A stretch of DNA of 64,000 nt from Eudorina sp. 2006-703-Eu-15 (GCA_003117195.1 BDSI01000064.1:62001-126000), one strand, 5' to 3'; shown: positions 1 to 12,617, numbered from the stretch's first letter. Numbers and translations: made by a program. Notes: generated by a model not told the origin, from the letters alone.

Positions 1-690
1 GGAGACGGCTGCGAAATTGCCGTGAAGCGTGGAGCGGATCCGTGTGCGGCGGGTCGGGGATTGATCACGGTAATAATGGGGCAGTGCAAGCAGGGTGCTG
101 GAAACATGGAATGTTGGCTGCTGAAAGGGCAGGGTGTTGGAAGGGATGCTGGAAACGCACGGAGCTGCAGCGCAGGGCTGCAGGGGGGCTGGATGTGTAC
201 CGCTGGGGAGTTGGTGTGATTGCAGGTTGGCGTGCGCTCCTTCCTCCTCGACCGCGTCATGGATGGTCTGGGGCCACCGCTGCCCTTGTCATACAGTGCC
301 GTACAGTGTGGGAACATGTTGGCGACAAGCGAGAGCATGGGTACGGCTCGCGGAGATGGGTGCGGCCGGCAGCGCGCTGAGGTTGGCCTCAGAGGGGGTT
401 CCCCGTTCGTCGGGATCCGATGACCAAAGGAGCTGCCGCCGCCAACGCGCGATGCCTTGCTGTCTTGATGGACAGAAGGGATGGGGCGGTTTCCAGTTCA
501 TCTGGCTCTGATGACAAAAGGGCCCGCGACCGTGCCAAGCCACCAGGGACTATCCATCCCTCCTGCAACAGAGGCCATGCTGACAGGAAGCATGGTGTGT
601 TTTTGGGTGCGGCGTTGAGGTGTGGTGTCCTGCCGCCTTGGCGGTGGGGCCTGCTGGGGCTTGCCCTGGTATACACCGGTGATCCCTTTG

Positions 691-720
691 GGGTCCGCTG
701 TAACGTTCATTCATTCATTC
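691..720 (+). repeat. Dispersed repeat end with ATTC-type tail, copy 1
   Basis: GGGTCCGCTGTAACGTTC is followed by tandem ATTC units. The same core occurs at 14386-14416, and related versions at 35109-35138, 41089-41108 and (reverse strand) 48020-48047. A short tandem-repeat tail after a conserved core is typical of the 3' end of non-LTR or SINE-like elements; that reading is an inference. Confidence 0.5.
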
Positions 721-2819
721 AGGAAGCATCTGAGGCCTACGCCGGATACATCCGCGAAACAACTCAGCAACAACGGTAGGATGCTGCCTAATGCTGCTGC
801 GGCATGGCGTTGAGGGATGCGCACGTAGGGGCTTTCAAGGTCGGCGCCTGGGCGCTTGGGTAACGTCATCGGTCGGCAGGTCGGGAAGGAACCCTAGACA
901 GGATGCCCCTGGGCAGGGCGGCAACGATGACGCCACCGTGTAGCGGTGTACGACAAAACGGCTTCGGGTTTCGCTCTGTATGCAGCCCTGCGCGGCCGTC
1001 ACGTTGTGGCCCCCTGCCGCGGGGCACCGAGTGTGGCGGCAGTGTGGTGGTAGTAGTAGTAGTGCCTTTCGCAGCGGACCGCAAGGGCCCCTGCACGGAG
1101 CCAAAGCGAAGCACGAGAGCAGTTTCAGGCCTCAACCGGAACCCCTCCCGCCGCCCGACGGGAGTTGGCAAGTCGGGGAGTGCGCAGAGGGAGGGCGGAC
1201 AGCACCCGCACCCGCACCCACGTGCGCTCAACGGCCGCTGTTCGCTGCTGTAGGTCTTTGCAAGGTGCGGAGGAAGCGTGGCGCATGGAGAAAGAACGGG
1301 ATGCTCGAGGTTGCCGTTGGATGGATAGTATGCGATGTCGTACCGCCCTTGACGAGTTTCCTGCAAGCACTAACAATACCGTCTTGATGTTGAGCAGTGG
1401 AACATCGCCCGACCCACATCAGAGCCCGTCCCCGGCGCCGCACGCCGGCTTACGATTGCGGCGGTGAGAACCGGGTGCCAAGCGACTGCCTGAAGCATGC
1501 ACGCTCAACGTAAGGTTCACTCGTCACTGGCACGGTTGGAGCTCTGCATTCCTTATACTGCACATGCATTATCGGGTTGCCTGGGCACGGGTACCTCTGC
1601 CGACGGACGAAGCCGACGCCCATCGCCAAGTCGCGCTTTTCGCAGCAAGGAAAGCCTAAGCCGCTTCGGAGCTTACGTGTTGCAAACTTACGTGTTGCAA
1701 AGCAAAATGAAAGCAGTGCAGTCTGGCTATTTACGGATTCGCTTCGCGTGTGTTTAAAGGCGGAAACGTTTGCTGGTATGACAGCAGATCAATTTTATGC
1801 TCCATGAATTCTGTTCCGACGTGTTAGCGAAGGTACCTTGAATGGACGTTTGCGACACAAGACGTCGATGATCTGCCGAGCTAGGTAGTTCTACAGGCAT
1901 TATCGTCGTGGGCTGCATGCCAAAATGCTGGAAATTGTCCCAGGCGCAATGAATGCCAAAGCGCGCGCGATTCATTGCATGTGCGAAGGCTTACAGTACA
2001 ATCGTACATTGAGTAAGCCATGCACATACATAACATGTGAGACATGTCTCCATTGATGCATTGTTACGTGGGCATTGTTTTGTATACGTGCCATCATTGA
2101 TTAATATCAAGCTGCTTTCCTCCTTACCGGTATCCCTAGGCCAATCAGAACTAAAACCATCGCGAAGGCACTGCAGCGACTGCAGCGACAGCTATCGCCC
2201 AGCTGCATAAAAACATGGCCGTTGATATTGATGCCGTGGATTTTATGATCGATTCTCTCCAGGAGGATTTTCAGGCAATTGTCCATCTCTTGCGTCGGTC
2301 GGCCGACCGCCAAGCACAACTTGCTTCAGGCCACCACGCCTGATCAGCGGCGTTTGGCGAAGTTTAACTTCCATTTAGTTGAAAGGGATCTTCAGCACTG
2401 GCTCTGGAGCTATTACTTCACCTGAGACGCCTTGACGCCGGGGGAAAGCACCTTGGAACTGGTGGCACGCACGCGTATAGGCCCGTGTGCCGGCAATGTC
2501 ATGACAGCGGAAGTATGTTTCTGCAACTGGATTTGTTTTCCGTTGTGAGTGTGTGCATACACGTTCTGTGTACGCAAACGGACAGGATCCTCATGTTCGT
2601 TTGTCTGCGGAGGGCTGATACAGTTTACGGGTATACGGTGCTTGGCTTTGGCGGTCTTCGACCCGTGCGAGCGAGTGCGGAAACTCGGTGACGCGATCTT
2701 TACTGGTCCATGCTCCATGGTCCAATAAAATGGTGGCCTCGCTCCGATCCACGTTAGTAGAACTCGATGGTACGACTTGGAGAGATGGAACATGCCGCCG
2801 CATTCCGTACAAAAACATG

Positions 2820-2851
2820 CAGCGTTTTGAAGCGTTCGCTTCAAAACGCTG
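2820..2851. repeat. Perfect 15-bp inverted repeat (hairpin)
   Basis: CAGCGTTTTGAAGCG and its exact reverse complement are separated by only two bases, so RNA from here could fold into a hairpin with a TTCG-type apex. It lies in the gene-free left part of the window. It could be the terminator-like end of a small transposon or a processed small-RNA precursor; nothing else in the neighbourhood decides this. Confidence 0.6.
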
Positions 2852-3537
2852 GTGGCCATGGGGCGGATGCAAACATGTGTACCAAATGTTACTGCCGATG
2901 GCGATGATGACGGCAGATAACGTGTAGCAATTTGGGTATATACAAATGTGTCATCACCTGATGTATGCGCGGCCAGTCGAAGAGGAGGGTTGTCGCGGGG
3001 CCTGGTTCAGCCATGCAACGAGTCGCGCACGGGTCCGCCTGTGATGTGTACGGCGGGCGACCGGGCGTGTCATTGGTGATTGGTCTCCCCTGTTGCCCTG
3101 TCTCGGTCGGTCGCCCACGGCATCCAGTCAGCTGCCTCTTCGGGACTTACAGCGGAAGCAGCCGGTACAGCACCAATCCATGAAACCGAAACATGGGCCA
3201 CCAGCCGCCGGGATCCAGCAGAGACCGACACAGCGACCAGGGCGGAAAACCTGCTGGTACAACCGACAGACCACCGGCCACTCCTCCCCAAGGCACTCTT
3301 CACACCGACCAAAGCGAAAACCGCAAACCCACCGTCATCATGGCCGACAACCGCAGCGGTCTCAGCTCTGGGGCCGTGCTAACCCGGTCATGAATCACAG
3401 CAACACTACAAGAACGGAACCAAGGTGAGTGCCACTCCACAAAGGCTAGCTAGGTGCATGCCGCCAACGAACGGAACATTTGGCCAGCCATCGGAACGGG
3501 GGGAGCCAGAACCTTGGGTCGCCTCTGCCGAAACACT

Positions 3538-3542
3538 TTACA
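3538..3542 (-). terminator. Putative poly(A) signal TGTAA of OMA1
   Basis: TGTAA on the minus strand lies about 150 bases downstream of the OMA1 stop. TGTAA is the usual volvocalean poly(A) signal, so this would give OMA1 a short 3' UTR. Confidence 0.4.
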
Positions 3543-3641
3543 TCACCGGCTAACAACACAATTAAACACCGTACTCGACGTCGGCCTAAGCCGTCGCGCC
3601 GCCTAGGCTACCACCCCGGCTGATCGCCGGTGGCGCCAGCA

Positions 3642-3685
3642 TGCAGCTTGCTGAGGAGCCCCACGGTGCAGCTTGCTGAGGAGCC
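3642..3685. repeat. 25-bp tandem duplication just after the OMA1 stop
   Basis: TGCAGCTTGCTGAGGAGCC occurs at 3642-3660 and again at 3667-3685, directly downstream of the OMA1 stop codon and therefore probably inside its 3' UTR. Confidence 0.7.
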
Positions 3686-3690
3686 GGCCC

Positions 3691-6600
3691 TCACATGCTG
3701 CGGAAGCGCGGCGGCAGCTCGTCCGCCAAGCCCCACCCAGCGCCGCCCAGCCAGGCCTCCATGCCCCGCCGGAAGTCCCTGCGGCTCGACGCGCAGCCTG
3801 CACATACACATACACAGACCGGCATTCCAACCGGCAAGGTCAATGCCTCGTGTTTTATGGCTTGATTCGTCCAGAGGGCAAGGAGTGGGTTGGGGCCTGC
3901 TTGCCGTGCACGAATACACAAAAAGATGCTTGCCTCTGCTGTGTCAGCCGGCGGCGTCAGCCAACCAGACAACTACTACGCAATCGGTGATTGTTTCGCG
4001 ATTTCGCTGTTTTTATTGACAAAACGTGGAGGCAGCTCTTCTGCAACCATTGTCCTCCTTGTTGGGTCTGAGGGCCCGAAAATGCAAGGACACTCCCCGG
4101 CGCATACGAGCCCGAGAAACGCAAGGTAGCGCACATTTCTCCCTTGGGGCCAACCCCGCTCCCCGGGCCAAACCGCACGCGGGCACCTGAGCACGCTTAT
4201 ATCGCGGGTGATGGGCGCCCACGGCCCCGGCCCACTCACCCGCTTGATCGAACAGCTTGTAGGCCTCAGGGAGGTCCCTCTCCAGCAGCTTGACTCGGTC
4301 AGTGGTGAGCGGGTGGGTGCTGAGGAAGGGCGGCAGCGAGCCACCCTTCAGCCGGCCCTGGGCGGGCAGGGCGGGGAGGGATGGGGGGCAGCAGCGTAGA
4401 TTTAGGGGGGGCCGGGGGCAGCGCTGTCTTCATTGACAAAAGGGGGCAGCGAAGATTGAATGGACGGGCGGCCGAAATCGACGGGAAAGCGCGGGAAATT
4501 GGCGAGGATTGAGGGGCTGTGGTGGCGACGTAAGCCGGCATCGTCAGCCCGGACAAAGACTACCGGTTTGGAGTTTTTTTTGGTCGGTTTAGCTGTCCTG
4601 CTTGACATGCAGGGCTGGGGTGGATGGAAATCTACGTCGCGACGGCCGCAGCCACCGCGACATGGACGAAAGGGCGCGGGCCCGGCTGGGCCCGCGACGC
4701 AGGGCGCCGCCCCATCCGCCACGACGGCGGGAAAACCAGCGCGGAGCGCACCGGGAGGGTCCGTGAAAGAGGGGCCATCCGGGTTCAGGCAAAAAGGCAA
4801 CAGCCAGGTCACAAAGGCAACAGCCAGGTCACGGCCTCGGTCAGCCACACCTGAACCGCAATCACCTGCAACGCCAACTGTGAAAATGCCTTGTTAGTGA
4901 CCTCTGACAACGAACGGACTGTGTCCCCATGGTGGAAAGCGCCGGGATGTACAGCGGACCCATGGGTCACCGCCGCCGCGCGGCTGCCGTACCTGTTGTT
5001 GCTCCGCCTGGTGGAGCTTGTCGAGCATGGACGGCGCGGCCGCGGGGTCGAAGCAGGCGCGAGCCATGAGCCGCAGTCCGATGACGTCCGCCTCGTGCTC
5101 GTTCTTCCTGGGGAGGGAGGGGGAGTTGGAACTTTGGATCTGGGTGTTGGTGGCTGGGCGGGGTCTGGGGCTTGCGCCGGCTGCCTGGCTGGCTGGCTGG
5201 CTAGCTGGCGGCTGTACACCCCGATGACCGCCCATTCATCCGAAATGGAGCAAAGCTAGGGTTCGTTAGGTACGCAGCAGTTAAAGAGAAGCGGCGCGAG
5301 CTTGGGCTGGACTGCTGGGAGACAGCTTGGAGCGACGTGAGCCCTAGGCTACAGGCGCGGGCGCCTCAAGTTTTGTGCCTGGCGGGACCCCGCCGCACAG
5401 CGCTAATGTCCCATGTGTCCCCTCATGCACTTGGTACCCCCTAACCTCCAACCCCGCATCCCCCGAATCGATCCAACCCTTCACCGAGTTTGACACATGG
5501 CTCCTCTCCACCGTCCACCCACCCATCCGGCCTGCCCGCGCGCCCGCCCCGCCCCCCTGGTCTCGCCTCTCCCCATCGCCCACCTGGAGTTGGGCAGGAT
5601 GAGGGCGAGGTACATGGCCACGTCGGGCAGCGCGAAGCCCAGCGTCAGCCGCAGCGCCGTATTGACCAGCAGCCACACGTTCAGCGTGCTCATGTTCTCA
5701 GCCTGAGAGGGGAGGGCACGTGGCGGGAGGCAGGGGGTAGCGGGAGTTGCTACACGGAGTGTGTGGATGTAGCACCCTTGGAGACGGAAAGGCTTTGATT
5801 GTCGGATGGGGGGGGGATACAGGTGAAAGGCGACCGGGGTGGATGGCGATTTAGTGGACAAAAGGTACCCGGGACGGGGGCCCGGGCAGAGGGCAGAGGG
5901 CCCCACGCGGCCCCGTGACGCCCCGACCCGCCGCCGTGTGACATGATGCAACCCTAGAAACCCGCACCCGCACCCGCACCCGCACCGCCCGTTGCCCAGC
6001 AACCCCCAGGGTGCGGTCGATACCCCCGCCCCACCTGACCGTTCCGTGGCCAGCCGCCCCAGCCATAAACCTGGCCCCCCTTCTCTGTAACCCACCGGGT
6101 GCCTGGCCAGCACGTGGCCGACCTCGTGGGCCATCACCGCTGCCAGCTCGTCATCGTTGTCCCCCAGCAGCCGCAACAGACCCCCGAATACGATCACCTG
6201 GGAGATGGGGTGGGAGGACCGGCGGTTATCGGTTTGTTGGGCTTTACTGCGGTGGTGGTTTCGCTGTCATATTGACAAAGGGAGGACCGGGGTACGGAGG
6301 GGCAGGGGACACGGGGTACGGTAGGCAGCACGACACTGGAGAGAAGACGAGAGGGTTGCAAGGAGGATTGCAAAGGATGCGGGGAATGCAGGGAATCCGA
6401 AAGGGACGACGGAGCACGGCAGAGCGAGGAAGCTGTGAGGGCAATGGCCAGGACAGCGTGTGAGGCCGGGCCGCCGCGCAGGTGCTCCGTCCTGTCGGGC
6501 GGCACCGGTGCACGCAGGCGGCTGTAGACGTGGCGGGGGTGTAGTCCGCCCGCTCACCTACATGAATGACGCACACTTTGCACACCGCACAACGTTACGT

Positions 6601-9321
6601 CCTGTCCCGTCCGCTCTCTCTCCATGCCCCGCCTCCCTTGCCCTCCTCCGCCCTTCCGGCCCTCCGTCTCGCCCCGCTGCACCACGATCCCCACCGCATC
6701 CGGCGGCCCCCCTGCTCTTAAGGTTCAAAACCCACGGCTCCCCTCCCCGATGTGCACCTTCCCGCCCGGCAGCACCGCCGCATTGACCATGTTATCGTTG
6801 ATCACCGCGAACTCCCACTGCAGCCCCTTCATGTGGTCGTAGCTGCCGCCGCCGGCGCCGTCGGCGGCCACAGCGGCGATGGCGCTGCCCAGGCGCCGCA
6901 CGCGCAGCGCGTCCGGGTGGGTGTCGGGCAGCAGCTTGTGCTCCGCGCGAGCCAGCGCCTTGAACTGCGCCCTCGGGTCACACGGCGCAGTGTGACCAGA
7001 CACAGACAAGTAGGGGTCGGCTTCCTCGAAGCCGGAAAAGGGCGGGGCCCCCTATAATCCGTACAGGCCGCTTGCTTTAGAAGGAAAACTCTATTACCGC
7101 GCAACAGTGTGAGAGAGTGAAAGGTTGCCATTGGGGGTGTCGTTGATGTTGAAGGGGGATCGGCGTGCATAGATTCACCAAGCCCAAACACGTCGGCAGC
7201 CCCGAAACCATCCTGCAGTACGCGCCGCCGGCGACGGCGGTCACCGTATCGACACTATGGTAACGATAGTCGCCTCACATACGTCTGTCAAGCAGATGAT
7301 CACAAAGCAAGCTTGAAGCATCCTTGTTTTGCCGTGAAACTGTAGTTGTTTGGTCCGTCGGCAGGCATGCAACCCTTCAGTTGCACGCCCGCAGCAGACG
7401 TGAACCTCTAAAGTTTGCTATCAATAGTTACATAGCAAATGTAAGGCAAAAACAGGGTGCGAAAAAGCCGCGGTGAGACCCTGACTTTGGGCCATCGGAA
7501 CTGGAGAACTCGTTGGCACTCGGTACGCTATCCCTTTGCATCTTGAAACTTTGATTCAATACATATTGTTGATTTGTATTCATCTGGCAAGACAGAAAGG
7601 CAAATCTTGATGTTGGTGGTATCTTGATGTTCAAACATCAGAACACTATCGAAGTTCAATTTAGCACGCGCCGCCCATTCCTAATCCAAGCATTCATCAC
7701 GCGGCACCTGTTGCAACAAACATGAGCGCGAGAGGCGTTGGGTGGATGTTGACTCGGGTCCATGGAGACCGCGGAGCTTTACTTTGACCGTTTGTGCGCA
7801 AAGAATTTTTTTCAGCCAAACCAAGGATACCTTGCAATAGAGGACAATTAATATGACAAACATAGCGAATTAGTTTAGCGGATAATGAACGTTTTGCCGT
7901 TACCGGACACACACACACTCACACGGACATGGGCAATCCTAGGGGGCGGGGCCCCCCGAACGCGCTTCGCGCTGGGGCCCCGCCCAAAAAAGCAAACAGA
8001 AACAGGTGCGGGAGGTTTGAGAGGAGACAATGCGGATCGTTAGAACCGGATGCGGTAGAACCGGATCCGCTGCGGATCCGTTCCGTAGCTAGGCTTTTGG
8101 ATCTGGGTGGATCCTGGATCTTTCCCTGGAGGATCCCCAACGCACCTGCTCGAATCCCATCTTGCCCATCCACTGCTCCCTGTACGAGCTGACCAGCATG
8201 ATGGAGTGCCGGCGGCCGGTGTACGGCACTGTCTCCAGGCAGTACATGTAGTACAGGACCGCCGTGACCGCCACCGCCGCCGATGCGTAGAGCAGCCGCG
8301 GGTTGTGGGGCGACCAGGCGGTGCCGCGTCCTTGGAAGTGCTCGTAGCCCCTGCGGGTTGGTCGTCAGTACAACAGGCGCTCCGTACTAATGGGGCTCTG
8401 CGCTCCGTACCACTGGGGTCTGGCTCGGCAGTACGGCAGGCGTAGAGGGCCATGCGACTGTGCCATTATGTGTACGCAACTACTGCGCGAGCCGAAGGGC
8501 ACCAGCAGGTTCAAACGGAGTGGAGCGCCAAGCGCCTTCGCTCTCAACAGTTGCTGCTTAGCGTAGGGCGCGGCAAGCGGCAGTTTGACGGCCGGCGCCC
8601 CTGCAATCCGTATCGCTGTCCTTTCCTCGTAGCATGGTTCAAACGGGCAGTATCGCGCTAGCGGCGTCGCTGTCCCGCACCTGCTATCGCGCCACACGGT
8701 ACGGACCGTCAACAAGCCTCCAGAGCCAAGGAGCCCTGCCGTCGCCGACGCCGCCGCAACTGTCACGCCGGCGGCAGCGCCGGCTGCCGCCGCCGGCGCC
8801 CGTCTTGCCCCCATCGAGGCCATCAAACCCGGGGACACCCGGGGCAAACCCCGGGCGGAGGTGACCGCGCTGAGGTGCCGCACGAGCGCCGCCGGAGCTG
8901 ACTCGGCCGTACTTCGCCGGTCGCTGCCGTACATCTGCCGCAGCGCCCTCCCAAGGTATCCTCCGAGATGCGGTGCTGAACCGGCATCCACTTCGGGTGT
9001 GGAGCGTGGCGCGTCCAGTTTCCGCCACGTGTGCACTGGCCTTCGAACGCCCCACGGAACTGTTCGGCGGCAGATTGAATCCGTTGGCACGCTCGCGCCT
9101 GATGCCGTAACTGCTTGTCGTACTGTCAGAGGCACTCTCAGACCCGACGTCACCGCACTCTGGCCGGTGCTTGATTTGACAAATGTTGCCGTCAGCGCTG
9201 GGGTCGACGCTGTTTGAGTCGAGACTGCGTCCAAGGCGGAAGCAGCGGCGGTGCTGGTGGACTGGGCCGCACCACGCAGGGATTTCGCCGCTGCCTGGAG
9301 CAGCGCATTACTTCGGGACAT
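3691..9321 (-). CDS. OMA1: Mitochondrial metalloendopeptidase OMA1
   Basis: Zinc metalloprotease (M48) of the mitochondrial inner membrane that cleaves partner proteins such as dynamin-like GTPases under stress. Exons on the minus strand: 9321-8681, 8350-8146, 6964-6758, 6197-6096, 5702-5584, 5107-4993, 4357-4240, 3797-3691. All phases agree and give 537 residues. The start at 9321 (MSRSNALLQAAAKSLRG) gives an Arg/Ala/Ser-rich mitochondrial presequence without acidic residues at its beginning; no earlier ATG exists in this frame of the exon. The family hallmarks are LETVPYTGRRH after a membrane segment (exon 2), the zinc motif HEVGH (about residues 375-379, exon 4), NEHEAD carrying the third ligand (about 427-432, exon 6) and FLSTHPLTTDR (exon 7). 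A long Ala-rich stretch precedes exon 2. The gene is divergent from the EF-hand gene at 10009. Identity is firm; the N-terminal extent is less so. Confidence 0.9.
3993..4024 (+). repeat. Dispersed TTTCGC...TTGACA repeat, copy in OMA1 intron 7
   Basis: A TTTCGCGATTTCGCTG block runs into TTATTGACAAAA. It is one of at least seven related copies in the window, most of them in introns (see Part 2). Confidence 0.5.
4421..4442 (+). repeat. Dispersed GCTGTCTT...TTGACA repeat, copy in OMA1 intron 6
   Basis: GCGCTGTCTTCATTGACAAA matches the core of the same dispersed family as the 3993-4024 copy, in the same orientation. Confidence 0.5.
4793..4832. repeat. 20-bp tandem duplication in OMA1 intron 6
   Basis: The unit AAAGGCAACAGCCAGGTCAC is present twice head to tail without mismatch. 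Confidence 0.8.
6259..6280 (+). repeat. Dispersed TTTCGCTGTC...TTGACA repeat, copy in OMA1 intron 3
   Basis: TTTCGCTGTCATATTGACAA is a third copy of the family within this one gene, same orientation as the other two. Confidence 0.5.
7944..7985. repeat. GC-rich inverted repeat with nested hairpin in OMA1 intron 2
   Basis: Arms GGGCGGGGCCCC (7944-7955) and GGGGCCCCGCCC (7974-7985) are exact reverse complements. The 18-base spacer contains a second small hairpin (CGCG-CTT-CGCG). This is a compact structured element, possibly a miniature inverted-repeat transposon. Confidence 0.6.
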
Positions 9322-10008
9322 GGGATCGGCCTGTGACGCGCTGTAGGCACTCCCCCGACCAGCACTTGAGCGCTTGTGAACCAATATCAATGGTATCAGA
9401 CGTCGGCCCGACTATGTCGATCCTACAGCTCGGGCGATCAAGATATCGGGTCCTCGCTGCACTGTTGCGGTACGTCACGCACCAGCGGTGCGCCGGTGCC
9501 GCGAAGCTTTTAAAGCAAGCGAACGTTAAATTGCAAGGAATGCGGCGTATGCGACGTTAAAAGTCCCTTCTGCATGGATGCTATTTTCCATAAGACACGG
9601 AAGTGCTCGATGGCACCGGGACAGCTCAAGAATGTGATTTGTGTGCACGTTTTCCTGGAAGCGGACACCCAAATCACACGCAGAAGCATGCATCCCGGAG
9701 CTTTATCGAGTGCTCAGTGAAAGAAAATAGAAGGGTTTGTACTACAACTTCTTTAGTGGATTCAGGGAAAAAGTCATCACAGCGCTTCCCAAACGTCAAT
9801 AACATGGTATCATGAGTGATGTGCCACAGATTCAAAGTGCTCATTTTTCACAACGTTCTCCTGCCGCCGGACACTGGTACTTCAGCGCTGCCAATGGTGC
9901 TCATGCATTTATAATTACTGCTCTGTTGCATTCGCTTATGGCGCTTCTACTTTCTGTTTAAGTTTGAGCGGAAACAGTACTGGTAGCGCTGCCCCGTTGT
10001 CAGCCGTG
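9322..10008. promoter_or_regulatory. Divergent intergenic region OMA1 / EF-hand gene
   Basis: The 687 bases between the two divergent start codons must hold both promoters and 5' UTRs. The middle (about 9580-9960) is clearly more AT-rich than the genes around it. I could not assign a TATA box or a specific operator. Confidence 0.35.
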
Positions 10009-12617
10009 ATGGCCTTTCTGCAGCGAATCGCGTCTGGCTTCAAAGAAGGCCTAGGTTTCGGCGAATCTCCGCGGAGACATGAGGGCCCCCCACGCTCGCT
10101 TTCAAAGCAGAGCAGTCGAGGGAAGACGCGACAGTCAAGTTCCTCTTTAGGATTCCTGGAAGCGCATACTCGCGACGCTATATCTGCCTTTGTGCAGGAA
10201 AAATGGGATAAGGTGCGCTGCATGTCTCAGCGACTATGCTAACTGGGTCAAAAGTAGCGCGTGCCCAGGCCCTTAGTCAGCAGCGTTAGCGTTATGAGAC
10301 GCTGCCTGACGTGACGGTGTCGGTTTGGACCCATTGGTTAGTGCCACACATAATCAACAGCACATCCCGGCGCGGCGCTGATGACAGCCTCAGCGTTGGT
10401 GCGGCACGTGGCCTCGGCGGGCTCCTACTGATGTAGGGTCCACCTCGCCCGTTTAATCATCAAGACCATGAACAACAGAAGCCACCGCGCACACCGCTCA
10501 CACGCAGTCAGATCATTCCCGTTGACCGCCATCTGAAGATCCCCTTGTGCCTCTGCCTGTCCTCGTCTGTCTCCCCCACAACCGATTATGAAGGGCGAGG
10601 CGAAGCCGCACGTCTTCACGCAGTTTTGGCTGCAGTTCCCAAAGCTGGAGGCCGGATTCGAGGTCCTGCGGCGGCAGCTTGAGGCGCGGACAGGCAGCCG
10701 GGAGGGCCCGCTGCCCTTGGCGGTGCTGCAGTCCAACTCGCAGGACTTCGGCATCGATAACTCGTCCGTGGTCCTGCGGGAGCTGTGCAGCAAAGCCGTG
10801 GCGCACAAGTGCACGGATGTAAGCACAACCACTGGTTGACCGGGCTGTCCGCCGCGTCTACCCGGCGCGAGATGGGCGTGCCCGTCGTGCCCGTTTTTGC
10901 TTGGGTCTACATGGCTGGCCCGCACTGCCCATTCCATTCGCCAACCGATGACTGGCCCACCACGTGCGTGTAACACTGTACACAGAGTGCATTAACCGTA
11001 CAACAAGTGGGCCAACCAGGCGAGGACATTCTGTCTGCATCGTGTCACCCTCAGCTAGCATGGGTCAGCGCAGCCTTCCCGTGTGTCTGTCGTCGTTAAC
11101 TGGAGTCGTTAACTGGAGTCGCCTGTTGGCGAGTACCGTACATCGGAGCTATAGCGCCCACGCGATGTCGGGTGCTGACCCCGCCCTGTGCTGTTTCTGG
11201 GACTCCTGCCCCGACCCAGATCGACTTCGTGGGGCTGGTGATGCTGCTGCTGGTGGTCCACTTGACGGAGCCCGGCCCCGCCTCAGTCAGCCTGCACGCG
11301 GACGTTCGCACCATGCTGTCATGCCTGGAGCTGGCCTTCACGCACTTCAACTCGGCGCGGCGGGGCAAGCTGGACAAGCGGGAGGTGCGCGGGGAGGATA
11401 TAGGAGCCCGGACGGGCCTCGCGCTGTGGCGCTGCGCTGTGGCGCCCCCTGCGGTGCGGTTCCCCCGCTGTCCTGCAAGAGCCCAGCCCCAGAAGCCGGG
11501 ACCAGCCGATGCAAACGTCACAGTGGAGGGGGTGTGCTGCCTGGCGCTAGGCTGCCAGTACTTGATAGTATTGAGGGCAACGGCGCAGCAACTACCCTTT
11601 TCGGGCAGCGATTTTGCGTGGATATTCTGAATCGCTGATAAGGTATCGGTTGCCCATTGGAAGGGTCACTCCCGACAGAGGTCATGGAGGCGCGGGCCGC
11701 CCGTCGTGATGCCGTCTCTGGGCATCTGGATAAGTGCTGTGTCCTGTTGCGTCCGCCATGTTGGCCCCCCGCTCAGGTGGCGGAGGCGCTGCAGTACGAG
11801 GCCGCGAAGGCGCACATGAAGGAGGGCGCGCGCGGACGCACCAGCAACCGCCTGGCGCATCGCCTCTTCGAGGGCCTGGACTGGGAGGTGGGACCGGTGG
11901 CCGGGTTGGGCGGTGGGTCTGGCATGTCGTTGGCCTGGAGGGGCTGTTGCGCTGGGGCGCTTAGTGGTGTCCTTCTGGACTCTGTGTATTGGTGGAGGGT
12001 GCTAGATGTTGAAAGTCGTATGCGCGGGCGCGCCTGGTCAAGACCGCTGATCGCATGCATGATGCCAGCTGCGGGGTCCACGCACATCAATGACCGCTCC
12101 TTGTTCTCCTCCCTTGTTGAATCCGGGCCTACAGCACGACAACACCATCACCTTCGAGAACTTCCTTCGGGGCATCCTCCAGCTCGTTCAGGACGAGTTC
12201 GGGGACGTGCCAGAGGAGGGCGAGGAGGACGCGCCCGCAGAGGCAGCGACCTGGGCGTCGGCAACGCCATCACCGCCGCAGGAGCTCAGCGCTACGGCGA
12301 CGCCGGCATCTTCCCTGGCGTCGCCGCGGCGCTGCGGCAGCAGCCGTGTGGAGTCCTCCTCGCAGAAGGAGGGCAGCTACGGTCGCAACCAGGCGCGCAG
12401 CGCGAGCGCCACGGGGATGGTGGGCGGGGCGCCACCGCCAGCGACCCAGGGGTCTTCCGGGCTCGGGGGTGCGCAGGAGGGAGCGACCCAGGGATCAGTT
12501 GGGGGCTTCCTGTCGTCGCTGAAGCACTCCTTGCGGAAATCCATGGATGCGGTCACGAAAGCTGGTGAATCCGGGGCGGCAGCGGAGGCGGTGCCGCCGC
12601 CGCAGCGGGATTCGTAG
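10009..12617 (+). CDS. CML21/22-like EF-hand protein with degenerate calcium loops
   Basis: Exons 10009-10212, about 10594-10818, 11220-11384, 11777-11887 and 12135-12617 keep frame and give about 395 residues. The layout matches the neighbour at 15290 exon for exon: a basic N-terminal segment, a QFPKLEAGFEVLR block (in the neighbour QLPRLTAGFKKIR), then two EF-hand positions. Here both loops are damaged: NSARRGKLDKRE (about 187-198) lacks the acidic residues at positions 1, 3 and 5, and DWEHDNTITFEN (about 233-244) lacks the central Gly and the final Glu. Calcium binding is therefore doubtful. The last exon adds a Ser/Gly/Ala-rich tail of about 130 residues. The exon 2 start is the least certain: only an unusual AAG acceptor keeps frame. 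Plant relatives are predicted calcium sensors; the function here is unknown. Confidence 0.7.

Larger units (their letters stand above)
1..3690. other. Gene-free stretch left of OMA1
   Basis: I found no open frame with a recognisable domain or a consistent splice pattern on either strand. The stretch holds a short TAG microsatellite near 1046-1062, a dispersed repeat with an ATTC-type tail (691-720), a perfect 32-base inverted repeat (2820-2851) and a TGTAA-type poly(A) signal for the OMA1 gene (3538-3542, minus). Open frames of 60-170 codons exist in all frames, as expected from GC-rich DNA, and none looks like a protein family I know. Confidence 0.5.

Noticed and set aside
866..1366. 166-codon minus-strand open frame
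   Set aside because: Arg/Pro-rich translation typical of random frames in GC-rich DNA; no domain.
2413..2859. 148-codon minus-strand open frame in the left flank
   Set aside because: No recognisable motif, no splice context and no homologous feel; it also contains half of the perfect inverted repeat, so it is probably chance.
8365..9390. OMA1 first exon read from a start at 9390
   Set aside because: The codon at 9390 is TTG, not ATG. The first ATG in frame is at 9321 and gives a good mitochondrial presequence.
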